From Buttiauxella izardii (lineage in GTDB: Bacteria > Pseudomonadota > Gammaproteobacteria > Enterobacterales > Enterobacteriaceae), in assembly GCF_003601925.1 (NCBI RefSeq), contig NZ_QZWH01000031.1, forward strand, positions 19,858-83,857: 64,000 nt of DNA, in the 5' to 3' direction. The position numbers were made by a program, and so were the translations under genes. The notes below the pieces were generated by a model, which was not told the origin of the DNA, made no database searches, and saw only the letters and a list, made by a program, of their open reading frames with translations. Of this stretch, positions 9,673-17,834 are shown in pieces; within the stretch, counting starts at the first letter, position 1; every line of letters starts with the position of its first letter.

Positions 9673-10464
9673 TTGTCCATTTCTTCTGCGTCCCGTATCG
9701 CTGCCAGCAGTCTGGTAGAATCCGGGGCTATTATTGGTGCACACGTTAGCATCGGACCGTATTGTATTATTGCCGCAGGTGTTGTGATTGGAGAGGGAAC
9801 CGTTATCGGTTCTCATTCGGTTATTACCGGGCTGACAACCATTGGTTGTGACAATCGTATTGGCCAATATTCCTCTATTGGCGAAGTTAATCAGGATCTT
9901 AAATATGCCGGTGAGCCGACGACACTGGTTATCGGTGACCGCAATCAGATTGGCCACCATGCGACGATCCATCGCGGCACGGTGCAGGGTTTAGGCTCCA
10001 CCCTTATTGGCAATGACAACCGCTTTAGTAATGGTGTGCATATTGGGCACGATTGCGTCTTGGGAGACAACACCCAGATTGGTGATAACAGCGGCCTGGC
10101 CGGGCATGTCGAGTTGGACGATGACGCGCAAATTGGTTTCATGTGCGCGATTCATCAGTTTTGTATGCTTGGCAATGGCGTGAAAATTCTCGATCAATCG
10201 GGCGTGGTTCAGGATGTGCCGCCGTTTGTCATGGCAGGTGGAAACCATGCGCAGCCGCTGGGCGTGAATGTGGAATCCCGGGCGTTTCTGGCGCTTGATG
10301 AACAACAGCAGGCGTTGATTCACACGCTTTATGCGCGTTTTTACCATGAAGCGTTGTCGATTGACGAAGTGAAAAGGTCGTTAAAAGTGATGGAAAGTGA
10401 TTTCCCGGTGATTGGGTTTTTCGACCGATTTTTTGCGCGCTCGGCGCGGGGAATTGTGCGTTGA
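9673..10464 (+). CDS. LpxA-like acyl-ACP:UDP-sugar O-acyltransferase paralogue
   Basis: With a TTG start at 9673, preceded by AGGA at 9662-9665, the protein has 263 residues, matching LpxA (262); a TTG at 9646 is also possible. The N-terminal two-thirds is a left-handed beta-helix of hexapeptide repeats. It shares VNQDLKYAGEP, ATIHRGTVQG, HDC, LAGHV, HQFC, QDVPPFVMAGGNHA and FFARSARG with LpxA. Residues equivalent to E. coli Lys76, His99, His122, His125, His144 and His160 are conserved as Lys77, His100, His123, His126, His145 and His161. The hydrocarbon-ruler Gly173 is Asp174, implying altered acyl selectivity. It is not in the lpxD-fabZ-lpxA-lpxB context, so it is probably a second copy, not the housekeeping gene. 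Acceptor and role are unknown. Confidence 0.8.
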   Translation: MSISSASRIAASSLVESGAIIGAHVSIGPYCIIAAGVVIGEGTVIGSHSVITGLTTIGCDNRIGQYSSIGEVNQDLKYAGEPTTLVIGDRNQIGHHATIHRGTVQGLGSTLIGNDNRFSNGVHIGHDCVLGDNTQIGDNSGLAGHVELDDDAQIGFMCAIHQFCMLGNGVKILDQSGVVQDVPPFVMAGGNHAQPLGVNVESRAFLALDEQQQALIHTLYARFYHEALSIDEVKRSLKVMESDFPVIGFFDRFFARSARGIVR

Positions 10465-10474
10465 TTAAATGAAA

Positions 10475-10505
10475 AAAGCTCGCCATTTACGGCGAGCTTT
10501 TTGTT
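10475..10505. terminator. Bidirectional terminator between the lpxA-like gene and argS
   Basis: A perfect 10-bp stem (AAAGCTCGCC / GGCGAGCTTT), flanked by an A-run on the left and a T-run on the right, lies between two convergent genes. It can serve both strands. Confidence 0.88.
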
Positions 10506-10508
10506 TTT

Positions 10509-10540
10509 GTCGGATGACGCAGCCGCTTATCCGACCTACG
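10509..10540 (-). repeat. REP-type palindromic repeat
   Basis: On the minus strand this reads GTAGGTCGGATAAGCGGCTG followed by CGTCATCCGAC. It has the imperfect palindrome and head sequence of enterobacterial REP/BIME units and lies between convergent genes. Related units occur at 19524-19604 and 28784-28851. Confidence 0.75.
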
Positions 10541-10549
10541 AAAGAACTT

Positions 10550-12283
10550 TTACATACGCTCTACGGTTTCGATACCCAGCGTATCCAGACCCAGTTTCAA
10601 CGTTTTCGCCGTTAACAGCGCCAGTTTCAGGCGGCTGTTACGCGCTTCTTCACTGTCTGCGGTCAGAATCGGGCAATGCTCGTAGAAGCCGGAGAACAGA
10701 CCCGCCACGTCGTACAGATAAGTACACATCATGTGCGGCGTGCCGTCACGGGCAACCACATTCAGCGTTTCTTCAAATTGCAGCAGACGTGCAGCCAGTT
10801 GCGCTTCGCGGTCTTCAGTGATAACCACTGGCGCTTTCAGCAATTCGGTTTCGTCGATGTCGGCTTTGCGGAACACAGACAGCACGCGGGTATAAGCGTA
10901 TTGCATATACGGCGCGGTGTTGCCTTCGAAGGCCAGCATGTTGTCCCAGTCGAAGATGTAATCGGTAGTCCGGTTCTTGGACAGATCCGCGTATTTTACC
11001 GCGCCGATACCGACGGCATTTGCCAGCGCTTCTAATTCATCAGCAGGCATATCCGGGTTCTTCTCACTCACCAGACGGCGCGCACGTTCCAGCGCTTCAT
11101 CCAACAAATCGGTCAGTTTAACGGTGCCGCCGGAACGGGTTTTGAACGGCTTACCGTCTTTGCCCAGCATCATGCCGAACATGTGGTGTTCTAACGGTAC
11201 GGAATCTGGCACATAACCGGCTTTACGCACGATAGTCCACGCCTGCATCAAGTGCTGGTGCTGACGGGAGTCGATAAAATACATCACGCGGTCGGCGTGC
11301 AGCGTCTCAAAGCGATATTTCGCACACGCGATATCAGTGGTGGTGTACAGGTAGCCGCCATCCTTCTTCTGGATGATGACGCCCATCGGCTCACCTTCTT
11401 TATTCTTGTATTCATCAAGGAATACAACCGTTGCGCCTTCGCTTTCCACCGCCAGACCTTGAGCTTTCAGATCCGCCACAATGCCCGGCAGCATTGGGTT
11501 ATAGAGGCTTTCACCCATTACGTCGTCACGGGTCAGCGTCACGTTCAGGCGCTGATAAGTGATTTGGTTTTGCGTCATGGTCACATCGACCAGTTTGCGC
11601 CACATGGTGCGGCAATATTCGTCGCCGCCTTGCAGTTTCACCACGTAAGCGCGAGCGCGTTCGGCAAACTCAGCATCTTCGTCGTAGTGTTTTTTGGCGG
11701 CGCGATAGAACTCTTCGAGGTCAGCCAGCGCCATTTCACCCGCGTTTTCTTGCTGCTGTTTTTCGAGATACGCGATCAGCATCCCGAACTGCGTACCCCA
11801 GTCACCGACGTGGTTGGCGCGAATAACTTTGTGGCCGAGGAACTCAAGTGTACGAACAGCCGCATCACCGATGATGGTGGAGCGCACATGGCCGACGTGC
11901 ATTTCTTTCGCCACGTTTGGTGCGGAGTAATCAACCACGACTGTTTTCGGTTCAGAAACGGTGACGCCAACACGGTCAGACGCCACGGCTTCATCGACAT
12001 TTTTTGCCAGAAACGCAGGGTCGAGGAAAATATTGATAAAACCTGGGCCGGCGATTTCGACTTTGCTGGCAATTCCGGTCAAATCCAGATTAGCAATCAC
12101 CAACTCGGCGACTTGTCGTGGTGGCTTGCCCAGTGATTTCGCAACTGACATCACGCCATTGGCCTGATAGTCGCCGAACTGAACTTTTGCTGACTGACGA
12201 ACTTGCGGTTCGCAATCCGCAGGCGCACCTGCGGCAATCAGTGCCTGACTGACTTTATCTGAGAGAAGAGCCTGAATATTCAC
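10550..12283 (-). CDS. argS: Arginyl-tRNA synthetase
   Basis: A 577-residue protein, the same length as E. coli ArgS and also starting with GTG ([11 protein letters not shown]). It charges tRNA-Arg with arginine in the cytoplasm. The class I signature is seen as HVGH (in [15 protein letters not shown]). The N-terminal Add-1 tRNA-binding domain precedes it ([11 protein letters not shown]). The C-terminal helical anticodon-binding domain ends [17 protein letters not shown] motif upstream serves as ribosome-binding site. It is monocistronic, convergent with the lpxA-like gene and divergent from yecM. Confidence 0.98.
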   Translation of the reverse strand: MNIQALLSDKVSQALIAAGAPADCEPQVRQSAKVQFGDYQANGVMSVAKSLGKPPRQVAELVIANLDLTGIASKVEIAGPGFINIFLDPAFLAKNVDEAVASDRVGVTVSEPKTVVVDYSAPNVAKEMHVGHVRSTIIGDAAVRTLEFLGHKVIRANHVGDWGTQFGMLIAYLEKQQQENAGEMALADLEEFYRAAKKHYDEDAEFAERARAYVVKLQGGDEYCRTMWRKLVDVTMTQNQITYQRLNVTLTRDDVMGESLYNPMLPGIVADLKAQGLAVESEGATVVFLDEYKNKEGEPMGVIIQKKDGGYLYTTTDIACAKYRFETLHADRVMYFIDSRQHQHLMQAWTIVRKAGYVPDSVPLEHHMFGMMLGKDGKPFKTRSGGTVKLTDLLDEALERARRLVSEKNPDMPADELEALANAVGIGAVKYADLSKNRTTDYIFDWDNMLAFEGNTAPYMQYAYTRVLSVFRKADIDETELLKAPVVITEDREAQLAARLLQFEETLNVVARDGTPHMMCTYLYDVAGLFSGFYEHCPILTADSEEARNSRLKLALLTAKTLKLGLDTLGIETVERM

Positions 12284-12531
12284 CGGGATACCTTACTTTT
12301 GCTTAAGACTGCCGTGACTTTTACAGCAGCCGTATCGTGGGGATAAAATTAGGGCGTAAGTATAACTGTATTTAACCCCCTTAGTCAGCAAAAGCCTTGC
12401 CCTGCGCGCCCTGAACTAATATCAACGGTATAGTGAATAACCATTCAGAACTTGATCGGCGTTTCGGGTGTTGGTGATGCGGGGTGAAAAAGGTAGATTA
12501 GCCCCCATTCGTGACTTGAGAGGATAGGGCG

Positions 12532-13098
12532 ATGGCCAACTGGCAGACAATTGCAGAACTGAATGATATTTCAGCGGATCTCCCGCGTTTTACACAAGCG
12601 TTAACAGAACTTGCCGCCCGGCTTGATTTGGAGATTGCGCCGCTTGACGCCGATCACATTTCCTTGCGTTGCCACCAGAATACAACGGCTGAACGCTGGC
12701 GTGCGGGGCTGGAAAAATGCGGGACTTTGCTGTCGGAAAATATCATTAACGATCGCCCGATTTGCCTGTTTAAACTCGACGAGCCAGTATGCGTGGCGCA
12801 CTGGGAATTTAGCGTGGTGGAACTGCCATGGCCGGGTGAAAAGCGCTATCCGCACGAAGGCTGGGAGCATGTGGAAATTGTGCTGCCGGGCGAGCCTGAA
12901 ACCTTAAATGCGCGGGCGCTGGATTTGATGTCCGACGCCGGGCTGCGCCAGACGGGGATTTCGGTGAAAACCAGTTCGCCAAAAGGTGAACGCGAGCGCC
13001 TGCCAAATCCAACACTTGCAGTCACCGACGGCAAAGTCACCATCAAATTCCATCCGTGGAGTATTGAAGAGATTGTCGCAAGCGAGTTAGCTGACTGA
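12532..13098 (+). CDS. yecM: YecM, VOC-fold putative metal-binding protein
   Basis: A 188-residue protein matching E. coli YecM throughout (ADHISLRCHQN, FSVVELPWPGEKRYPHEGWEH, IKFHPWSIEEIVASE). YecM has a vicinal-oxygen-chelate-like fold. The conserved histidines (His48 in LRCHQN and those in HEGWEH and FHPWS) probably bind a metal. No biochemical function is established. The gene has AGAGGATAG before its ATG and overlaps the end of the convergent C-S lyase gene by 12 bases. In E. coli yecM lies in the same argS-cutC-cmoAB neighbourhood. Confidence 0.93.
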   Translation: MANWQTIAELNDISADLPRFTQALTELAARLDLEIAPLDADHISLRCHQNTTAERWRAGLEKCGTLLSENIINDRPICLFKLDEPVCVAHWEFSVVELPWPGEKRYPHEGWEHVEIVLPGEPETLNARALDLMSDAGLRQTGISVKTSSPKGERERLPNPTLAVTDGKVTIKFHPWSIEEIVASELAD

Positions 13099-14232
13099 TT
13101 TTACTGCGGCGTCCATCCGTTTAATCGCTTCTTCCAGGGTTGCGGATGTACACCCAAAGTTAATCCGCACGAATTTCTTCTCGCCAAAATCGGCACCTGG
13201 CGAGAAGCCCAAACCCGCTTTCTGGAAGAACAGCGTCGGGTTTTCTACTGGCAATGCGCTGGCATCCACCCAACCGAGATACGTTGCTTGCGGCGAAGTC
13301 ATCGTCAGTCCCGTCATTGCGTTCACAGCACTCACCAGGCGGTCGCGATTAGTGCGCAAGTACGGTAAAAGTTGCTGCAACCACGGTTCACCATCACGCC
13401 AGGCAGCCGTTGCCGCTGTCAGTGCCAGTACGTCAACGCTCGGCACGATCCCGTCGCGCACAGTGTTAAAACGCTTACGTAATTGCGGGTCAGGAATAAT
13501 CGCCAGCGACGCGCCCAGCCCGGCAATATTGAACGTTTTGGACGGTGACAACAGAGTGAGGGAGCGTTGTTCGGCATCTGGGCTCAGAGTCGCGAAAGGA
13601 ATATGTTTCGCATCGGGATCAAGCAACAAATCGCAGTGGATTTCGTCGGAGCAAACAATCAGATCGTGGCGCTGAGCAAAGGCCAACTGTTGCAGTAACT
13701 CTTCGCGGGTATAAATCGTGCCGCCCGGGTTCTGCGGATTACACAGCATCAGCAATTTTTCTTTGCCGGTGAATTGGGATTCCAGCGCGGCTAAATCCAT
13801 CACCCAGCGGTCATTCTCAAGGCGAAGGGGCGCATTAAGTTGTGGACGCTGAGCAAACACGGAGGATTTCCTGAACGGTGGGTAAATCGGGGTCGGGGCA
13901 ATCGTCGTTTCATCGGCGGCGGTAAATGCGCGAACGCTTAAATTCAGCCCCGCGACAACGCCCGGTAAAAACACAATCCATTCAGGTTGGATCTGCCACT
14001 GATAACGGCTGGCCATGCGTTCGACAACAACATCCACTAATTCTTGTGGACGTCCACCGTAGCCAAAAACGCCATGTTCCACGCGCTGATGAAGTGCTTC
14101 GAGAATACAAGGCGGGGAGCGAAAATCCATATCGGCGACCCACATTGGCAAAACGTCATCGCCAAATTTATTCCATTTCGAACTGTCGCTGTGACGACGG
14201 TCTAAACGTTCATCAAAATCGAATGTCATCAT
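13087..14232 (-). CDS. PLP-dependent C-S beta-lyase / aminotransferase (PatB/MalY-type)
   Basis: A 381-residue fold-type I PLP enzyme. The start MMTFDFDERLDRRHSDSSKW with LPMWVADMDF is characteristic of the MalY/PatB cystathionine-beta-lyase group. The internal aldimine lysine lies in LSPSKTFNIAGL. The cofactor-binding blocks NPQNPGG and CSDEIHCDLLL and the C-terminal carboxylate-binding RINFGC are present. Such enzymes cleave cystathionine or other cysteine S-conjugates to a thiol, pyruvate and ammonia. It lies between yecM and cutC, converging on yecM with a 12-base overlap and diverging from cutC. No regulator is adjacent, so the substrate cannot be assigned. AAGG precedes the first ATG by 6 bases. 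Confidence 0.83.
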   Translation of the reverse strand: MMTFDFDERLDRRHSDSSKWNKFGDDVLPMWVADMDFRSPPCILEALHQRVEHGVFGYGGRPQELVDVVVERMASRYQWQIQPEWIVFLPGVVAGLNLSVRAFTAADETTIAPTPIYPPFRKSSVFAQRPQLNAPLRLENDRWVMDLAALESQFTGKEKLLMLCNPQNPGGTIYTREELLQQLAFAQRHDLIVCSDEIHCDLLLDPDAKHIPFATLSPDAEQRSLTLLSPSKTFNIAGLGASLAIIPDPQLRKRFNTVRDGIVPSVDVLALTAATAAWRDGEPWLQQLLPYLRTNRDRLVSAVNAMTGLTMTSPQATYLGWVDASALPVENPTLFFQKAGLGFSPGADFGEKKFVRINFGCTSATLEEAIKRMDAAVKSVS

Positions 14233-14319
14233 TGATTACCTTTTTGTGACTGTCGTTTGAGATTATCATTCTGAACCAGTGGCACAACCGCCAGGCTAAA
14301 GATTTTTAAGGAGTAATCA

Positions 14320-15069
14320 ATGCCTTTGCTTGAGATATGTTGTTATGGAATTGACTGTGCAGTGACAGCACAACTCGCCGGAGCGGACAGAATCGAATTA
14401 TGTGCGGCACCAAAAGAAGGCGGATTAACCCCGTCTGCGGGCGTGCTGCGCAAAGTGAAAGAGCGGGTTTCGATTCCCGTGCACCCAATTATTCGCCCGC
14501 GCGGTGGGGATTTTTGCTACACCGACGCAGAGTTCGACACCATGTTGGCCGATATCGCATTCGTGCGCGAACTCGGGTATCCGGGACTGGTGATCGGCAT
14601 GTTAGATGGCGAAGGCCATATTGATATGCCGCGCATGAAGCGAGTGATGGACGAGGCAAAAGGCATGGCGGTGACCTTCCATCGCGCATTTGATATGTGC
14701 CAAAACCCTAACCAGGCGCTGGAACAGTTAACTGATTTAGGCGTCGCGCGCATTCTCACTTCCGGCCAACAGCAAACCGCAGAATTAGGACTTTCATTAC
14801 TTAGGGAACTAAAACAACATTCCCGTGCTCCAATCATTATGGCGGGTGCAGGTGTCAGGCTGAGCAACTTAGAAAAGTTTGTCGAAGCGGGTATTGACGA
14901 GATGCACAGTTCGGCAGGGCAATCAGTACCTTCGCCGATGCGCTACCGCAAGGCTGGCGTATCAATGAGTGCTGATGCTGAAGCCGATGAATTTAACCGT
15001 TACTGCGTTGATGGCGACGTGGTAGCCGCGATGAAAGCCGTGCTGGTTGCCAGTCAAAAGGCGACATAA
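14320..15069 (+). CDS. cutC: CutC, copper homeostasis protein family
   Basis: A 249-residue TIM-barrel protein matching E. coli CutC ([64 protein letters not shown]). It is cytoplasmic, with no signal peptide. CutC was linked to copper tolerance in E. coli, but the molecular activity is unsettled and part of that phenotype was later attributed to other loci. Conserved cysteines (Cys7, Cys8, Cys13, Cys28) could bind metal. An AAGGAG site precedes the ATG, and a terminator follows at 15134, so it is transcribed apart from the downstream dlt-like operon. Confidence 0.94.
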   Translation: MPLLEICCYGIDCAVTAQLAGADRIELCAAPKEGGLTPSAGVLRKVKERVSIPVHPIIRPRGGDFCYTDAEFDTMLADIAFVRELGYPGLVIGMLDGEGHIDMPRMKRVMDEAKGMAVTFHRAFDMCQNPNQALEQLTDLGVARILTSGQQQTAELGLSLLRELKQHSRAPIIMAGAGVRLSNLEKFVEAGIDEMHSSAGQSVPSPMRYRKAGVSMSADAEADEFNRYCVDGDVVAAMKAVLVASQKAT

Positions 15070-15133
15070 CAGACAAACGGTATACAGTTTTAAACCGCGC
15101 ATCATATTGCCCATGTGATGTAGCTCGTACCAG

Positions 15134-15162
15134 GCCCCGGCGTTTTGCTGGGGCTTTTTTTA
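15134..15162 (+). terminator. Rho-independent terminator after cutC
   Basis: An 8-bp stem (GCCCCGGC / GCTGGGGC, one G-T pair) with a 5-base loop is followed by seven Ts. Confidence 0.88.
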
Positions 15163-15445
15163 TTCAACTTACGCACAAATAAATTTCATCTCGTGTATTT
15201 AATTTATTCAGATTCACTCAATGATATTGAGTAATTATATTGTGTGTAATTTGTTATTTAATTGTCTATTATATTGCTGCAAGCGGCATGACTGCTGTGT
15301 TGTACATTGCGTTACATACGGATACTAATCACTTAAGGAATAATGTAGCTGGGTAACTTATGATTAAAATCCCTTTAAAAATATGTTGATAGAGCAAAGT
15401 TTCTATTTTTATTTTTAATTAGTCGTATGTGATGTTGTGTTAATT
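15163..15445 (+). promoter_or_regulatory. AT-rich control region of the dlt-like operon, with a palindrome and a PhoP-box-like direct repeat
   Basis: No gene is seen in these 283 bases; the stretch is much more AT-rich than the flanking genes. Two structures stand out. One is a perfect 7+7 inverted repeat, ACTCAAT-GAT-ATTGAGT, at 15216-15232. The other is a hexamer direct repeat, TGTTAT-N5-TGTCTA, at 15252-15268, resembling the PhoP consensus (G/T)GTTTA-N5-(G/T)GTTTA at 4 and 5 of 6 positions. TATTAT follows at 15267-15272. PhoP control would make sense for an antimicrobial-peptide-resistance operon, but AT-rich DNA gives such matches by chance. The transcription start is not determined. Confidence 0.35.
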
Positions 15446-16585
15446 ATGAAGATCAATAAAACTCTCTTTTTGCATATGTCGATGGCCGTGCTTGCCGCTC
15501 TGTTTTTGTCTTTGCCACCCCTTATTGATAGCCAGAAGGTAGAATTAAAATTCCAGCCTTTAATAAAAACCATGGAAGGGACGCGTAAAATTCAGGCTGA
15601 AAAGATAGCGACCATTTCCCACGCGTTGGATGGTAATGCGATCTTTTTCCTCGGTGCTTCTGAAGTTGCCACTTCCGAAAATGAGCATTTCGCTGTCTAT
15701 AATTTCTTCAACAGCAAACTTCATCAACCGACAGTGGCTTATGGTGACAGCTACGTTGATAACATGACGCAACTGGCCTTGTTGACACGTTTTAAACAAA
15801 ATCTTTCGCCTAAAACGAAACTGGTTTTGCTGCTGGCCCCTGATACTTTTTACTTTAATGGCATTCCGCCGACCATTTTTGCCGATCATTTCCCGGATAC
15901 TATTTTTAAACCGTTAATGTCGGATAAAACGCTGCATCCCATTCTGACAAACTATTTAACGCATATTGATCCGCAAGACGTCGACCATTTAACTTTCAGC
16001 CAGATGCGCATTTTTGGCTGGCACGGGAATATCGTCTGGCGCGAAATCAAATATCAGTTCTCTTCATTCTGTGAATTGATCAGAGACTACTTTCTGACAC
16101 TGCTACACATTCGTCATACCTCCGCACAGCCGTGGCCGTTGTTGAATCCTGTATGGAAAAATATCGACTGGAATGCGCAGCTCACTCAGGCAGAAATGCT
16201 TAACCGTGCTCGTCATGAAAGTGCCGCAACATTATGGATGGACAAAGATATATTTGCGGACGTGAAAACAGCCGATGAATGGTATCCCACGCCGCCATCA
16301 CAGCCGGAAGAGCAGGCATTTGATGACATGATAAAACTGCTGCATGAACGCCAGGTCAATGTCGTGGTCATCATCGATCCAGTCAATCCGTGGGCCTTAA
16401 AACATACAGAAAAATTCAAAAATACCGACCGCTATATTCAGTCGGTATTACAAAAATACAACACGCCATATTTTGATATGTATAGCCAGAAATACCAGAA
16501 CGGATGGAATTGGGACCGCATTCACCCGACCGAATTGGCATGGGTTGCCATGGACCGTTATATCGCAGAGGCGTTTAATAAATGA
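15446..16585 (+). CDS. dltD: DltD-like SGNH-fold acyl-transfer protein
   Basis: A 379-residue protein with one N-terminal membrane anchor (about residues 8-26) followed by a periplasmic domain. It carries the DltD catalytic elements: a nucleophile serine in LGASEV (Ser72) and the pair Asp357/His360 in DRIHP, which corresponds to D-x-x-H of Gram-positive DltD. DltD moves D-alanine from the DltX peptide to the envelope polymer outside the membrane. The ATG at 15446 is chosen; a GTG at 15437 is possible, and no strong ribosome-binding site precedes either. Its stop overlaps the next start as ATGA. Being first in the operon differs from the Firmicutes order dltXABCD. Confidence 0.85.
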   Translation: MKINKTLFLHMSMAVLAALFLSLPPLIDSQKVELKFQPLIKTMEGTRKIQAEKIATISHALDGNAIFFLGASEVATSENEHFAVYNFFNSKLHQPTVAYGDSYVDNMTQLALLTRFKQNLSPKTKLVLLLAPDTFYFNGIPPTIFADHFPDTIFKPLMSDKTLHPILTNYLTHIDPQDVDHLTFSQMRIFGWHGNIVWREIKYQFSSFCELIRDYFLTLLHIRHTSAQPWPLLNPVWKNIDWNAQLTQAEMLNRARHESAATLWMDKDIFADVKTADEWYPTPPSQPEEQAFDDMIKLLHERQVNVVVIIDPVNPWALKHTEKFKNTDRYIQSVLQKYNTPYFDMYSQKYQNGWNWDRIHPTELAWVAMDRYIAEAFNK

Positions 16586-16701
16586 AAAAAGCCATCCGAC
16601 TGTTTTTCCTTTATCTCTTTTTGCTGATAACGATCATTGCCTGGTCGTCAGTAGACAACAGCATGAATTTAAAGCTGCATTTTGAATATCAGCAGTTTTA
16701 A
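16582..16701 (+). CDS. dltX: DltX-like 39-residue membrane peptide
   Basis: A 39-codon gene overlapping the dltD stop by four bases (ATGA) and ending 11 bases before dltB. It encodes a short basic N-terminus (MKKAIR), one membrane helix (about residues 7-21) and a polar tail ending LKLHFEYQQF. The terminal F-x-Y-x-x-F matches the conserved C-terminal motif of Gram-positive DltX. The tyrosine of that motif is the residue onto which DltB loads D-alanine before DltD passes it on. Size, topology, tail motif and placement between dltD and dltB agree; the function is inferred from these together. It is short enough to be missed by automated annotation. Confidence 0.82.
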   Translation: MKKAIRLFFLYLFLLITIIAWSSVDNSMNLKLHFEYQQF

Positions 16702-16712
16702 GGAATGAAATA

Positions 16713-17834
16713 ATGTATACAAGCGCCCCTTTTTTCGCTGTGTTATTTGCCAGTTCATTACTGTTTGCCGGGTTACACCGCTTACTGGGTAATCGGTTAA
16801 GCTACACTTCGCTGTTTTCTTTTTTTGCTCTGTTCGCCGTTTGGGGCTACGTATTCAAAAGCCAGATAATCGTTCCCATTTTGATGTTTAGTTATTTGTA
16901 CGGCATTGCTATTTGCAAAGATAAGTCCTGGCTGAAAACCTGGCAGTCGGTGACCTTAAGTTTATTACCGCTGATTCTGGTGAAATTACATCTGAATAAC
17001 CACTGGGGAATGATCGGGCTTTCGTTCATGACTTTCCGGGCGGTGGATGTTTTGCTCTATCGTAATAAAAAGGATTCGCGCAATTTCTTCCAGTATTTTA
17101 GTTATCTCTTTTCACCGTTTATTATTCTGGCGGGGCCGATGTACCGCTGGAGAAGTTGGGTTCAGGATATCACCCAACCTAACTTCCGCTTAACAACCGC
17201 CGTTTTTTTGCAATCCATGGAGCAAATTTTCTATGGCATTGTGCAAAAATTCCTGTTTGCGATGCTGATTGATAACCTGATTATTAGCCACTGGAGTCAT
17301 CGTCCTTTCACGCTGACGGTGGGGATTGTGATGTCGCTGGCCTACAGTTTTTATCTCTATTTTGATTTTGCGGGTTACAGCAATATGGCGATTGGTGCCG
17401 GACGCTTATTTGGCTTGAATATCCCGGCCAACTTTAACTTGCCTATTCTGGCTAAAAACCCACAGGACTTCTGGCGCAGATTTCATATTAGTTTGTCCGA
17501 GTGGCTGCGTGATGTTGTGTTCATGCCGATATACATGAATTTGATGAAGAGTGATTTCTTCAGGAACCATAAGGTCACGGCACAGAATATCGGTATTTTT
17601 TGCACCTTGTTTTGCATGGGAGCCTGGAATGGACTGGAGTTGAATTACGTCGTCAGCGGTGCGCTCTTTGGCGGAATTTCAGTTATGCATAATATGATTC
17701 TGTGGTGTGCAAAACGTAGCCAAAAAATAACTTCGTGGTTAAATAATCCGTTGATTTCCTTTGCCGGGCGAGTGTTAACCCTGGCAAGCGCTGCGGTTTC
17801 TCTTTATATTTTTAGCGGAATGTCTCCTGTATGA
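16713..17834 (+). CDS. dltB: DltB-like membrane-bound O-acyltransferase (MBOAT), with an atypical catalytic position
   Basis: A 373-residue polytopic membrane protein. The MBOAT signature FWRRFHISLSEWLRDVVF places the first conserved histidine at residue 258. The second MBOAT position, normally His in a GxWHG motif 47 residues later in Streptococcus DltB (His289/His336), reads GAWNG here, so the residue is Asn306. The 48-residue spacing makes the alignment unambiguous by eye. DltB accepts the aminoacyl group from DltC and loads it across the membrane onto DltX. Whether this protein is active with Asn is unknown. AAGGAAT precedes the ATG, and the stop overlaps the dltA start (ATGA). Confidence 0.85.
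   Translation: MYTSAPFFAVLFASSLLFAGLHRLLGNRLSYTSLFSFFALFAVWGYVFKSQIIVPILMFSYLYGIAICKDKSWLKTWQSVTLSLLPLILVKLHLNNHWGMIGLSFMTFRAVDVLLYRNKKDSRNFFQYFSYLFSPFIILAGPMYRWRSWVQDITQPNFRLTTAVFLQSMEQIFYGIVQKFLFAMLIDNLIISHWSHRPFTLTVGIVMSLAYSFYLYFDFAGYSNMAIGAGRLFGLNIPANFNLPILAKNPQDFWRRFHISLSEWLRDVVFMPIYMNLMKSDFFRNHKVTAQNIGIFCTLFCMGAWNGLELNYVVSGALFGGISVMHNMILWCAKRSQKITSWLNNPLISFAGRVLTLASAAVSLYIFSGMSPV

Noticed and set aside
11252..12136. A 294-codon plus-strand open frame opposite argS
   Set aside because: It is entirely antisense to a full-length, strongly conserved argS, has no ribosome-binding site and shows no family motif; a shadow of biased codon use.
15181..15272. Possible Fur box in the dlt upstream region
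   Set aside because: No stretch approaches the GATAAT hexamer array; the palindrome has a different sequence.
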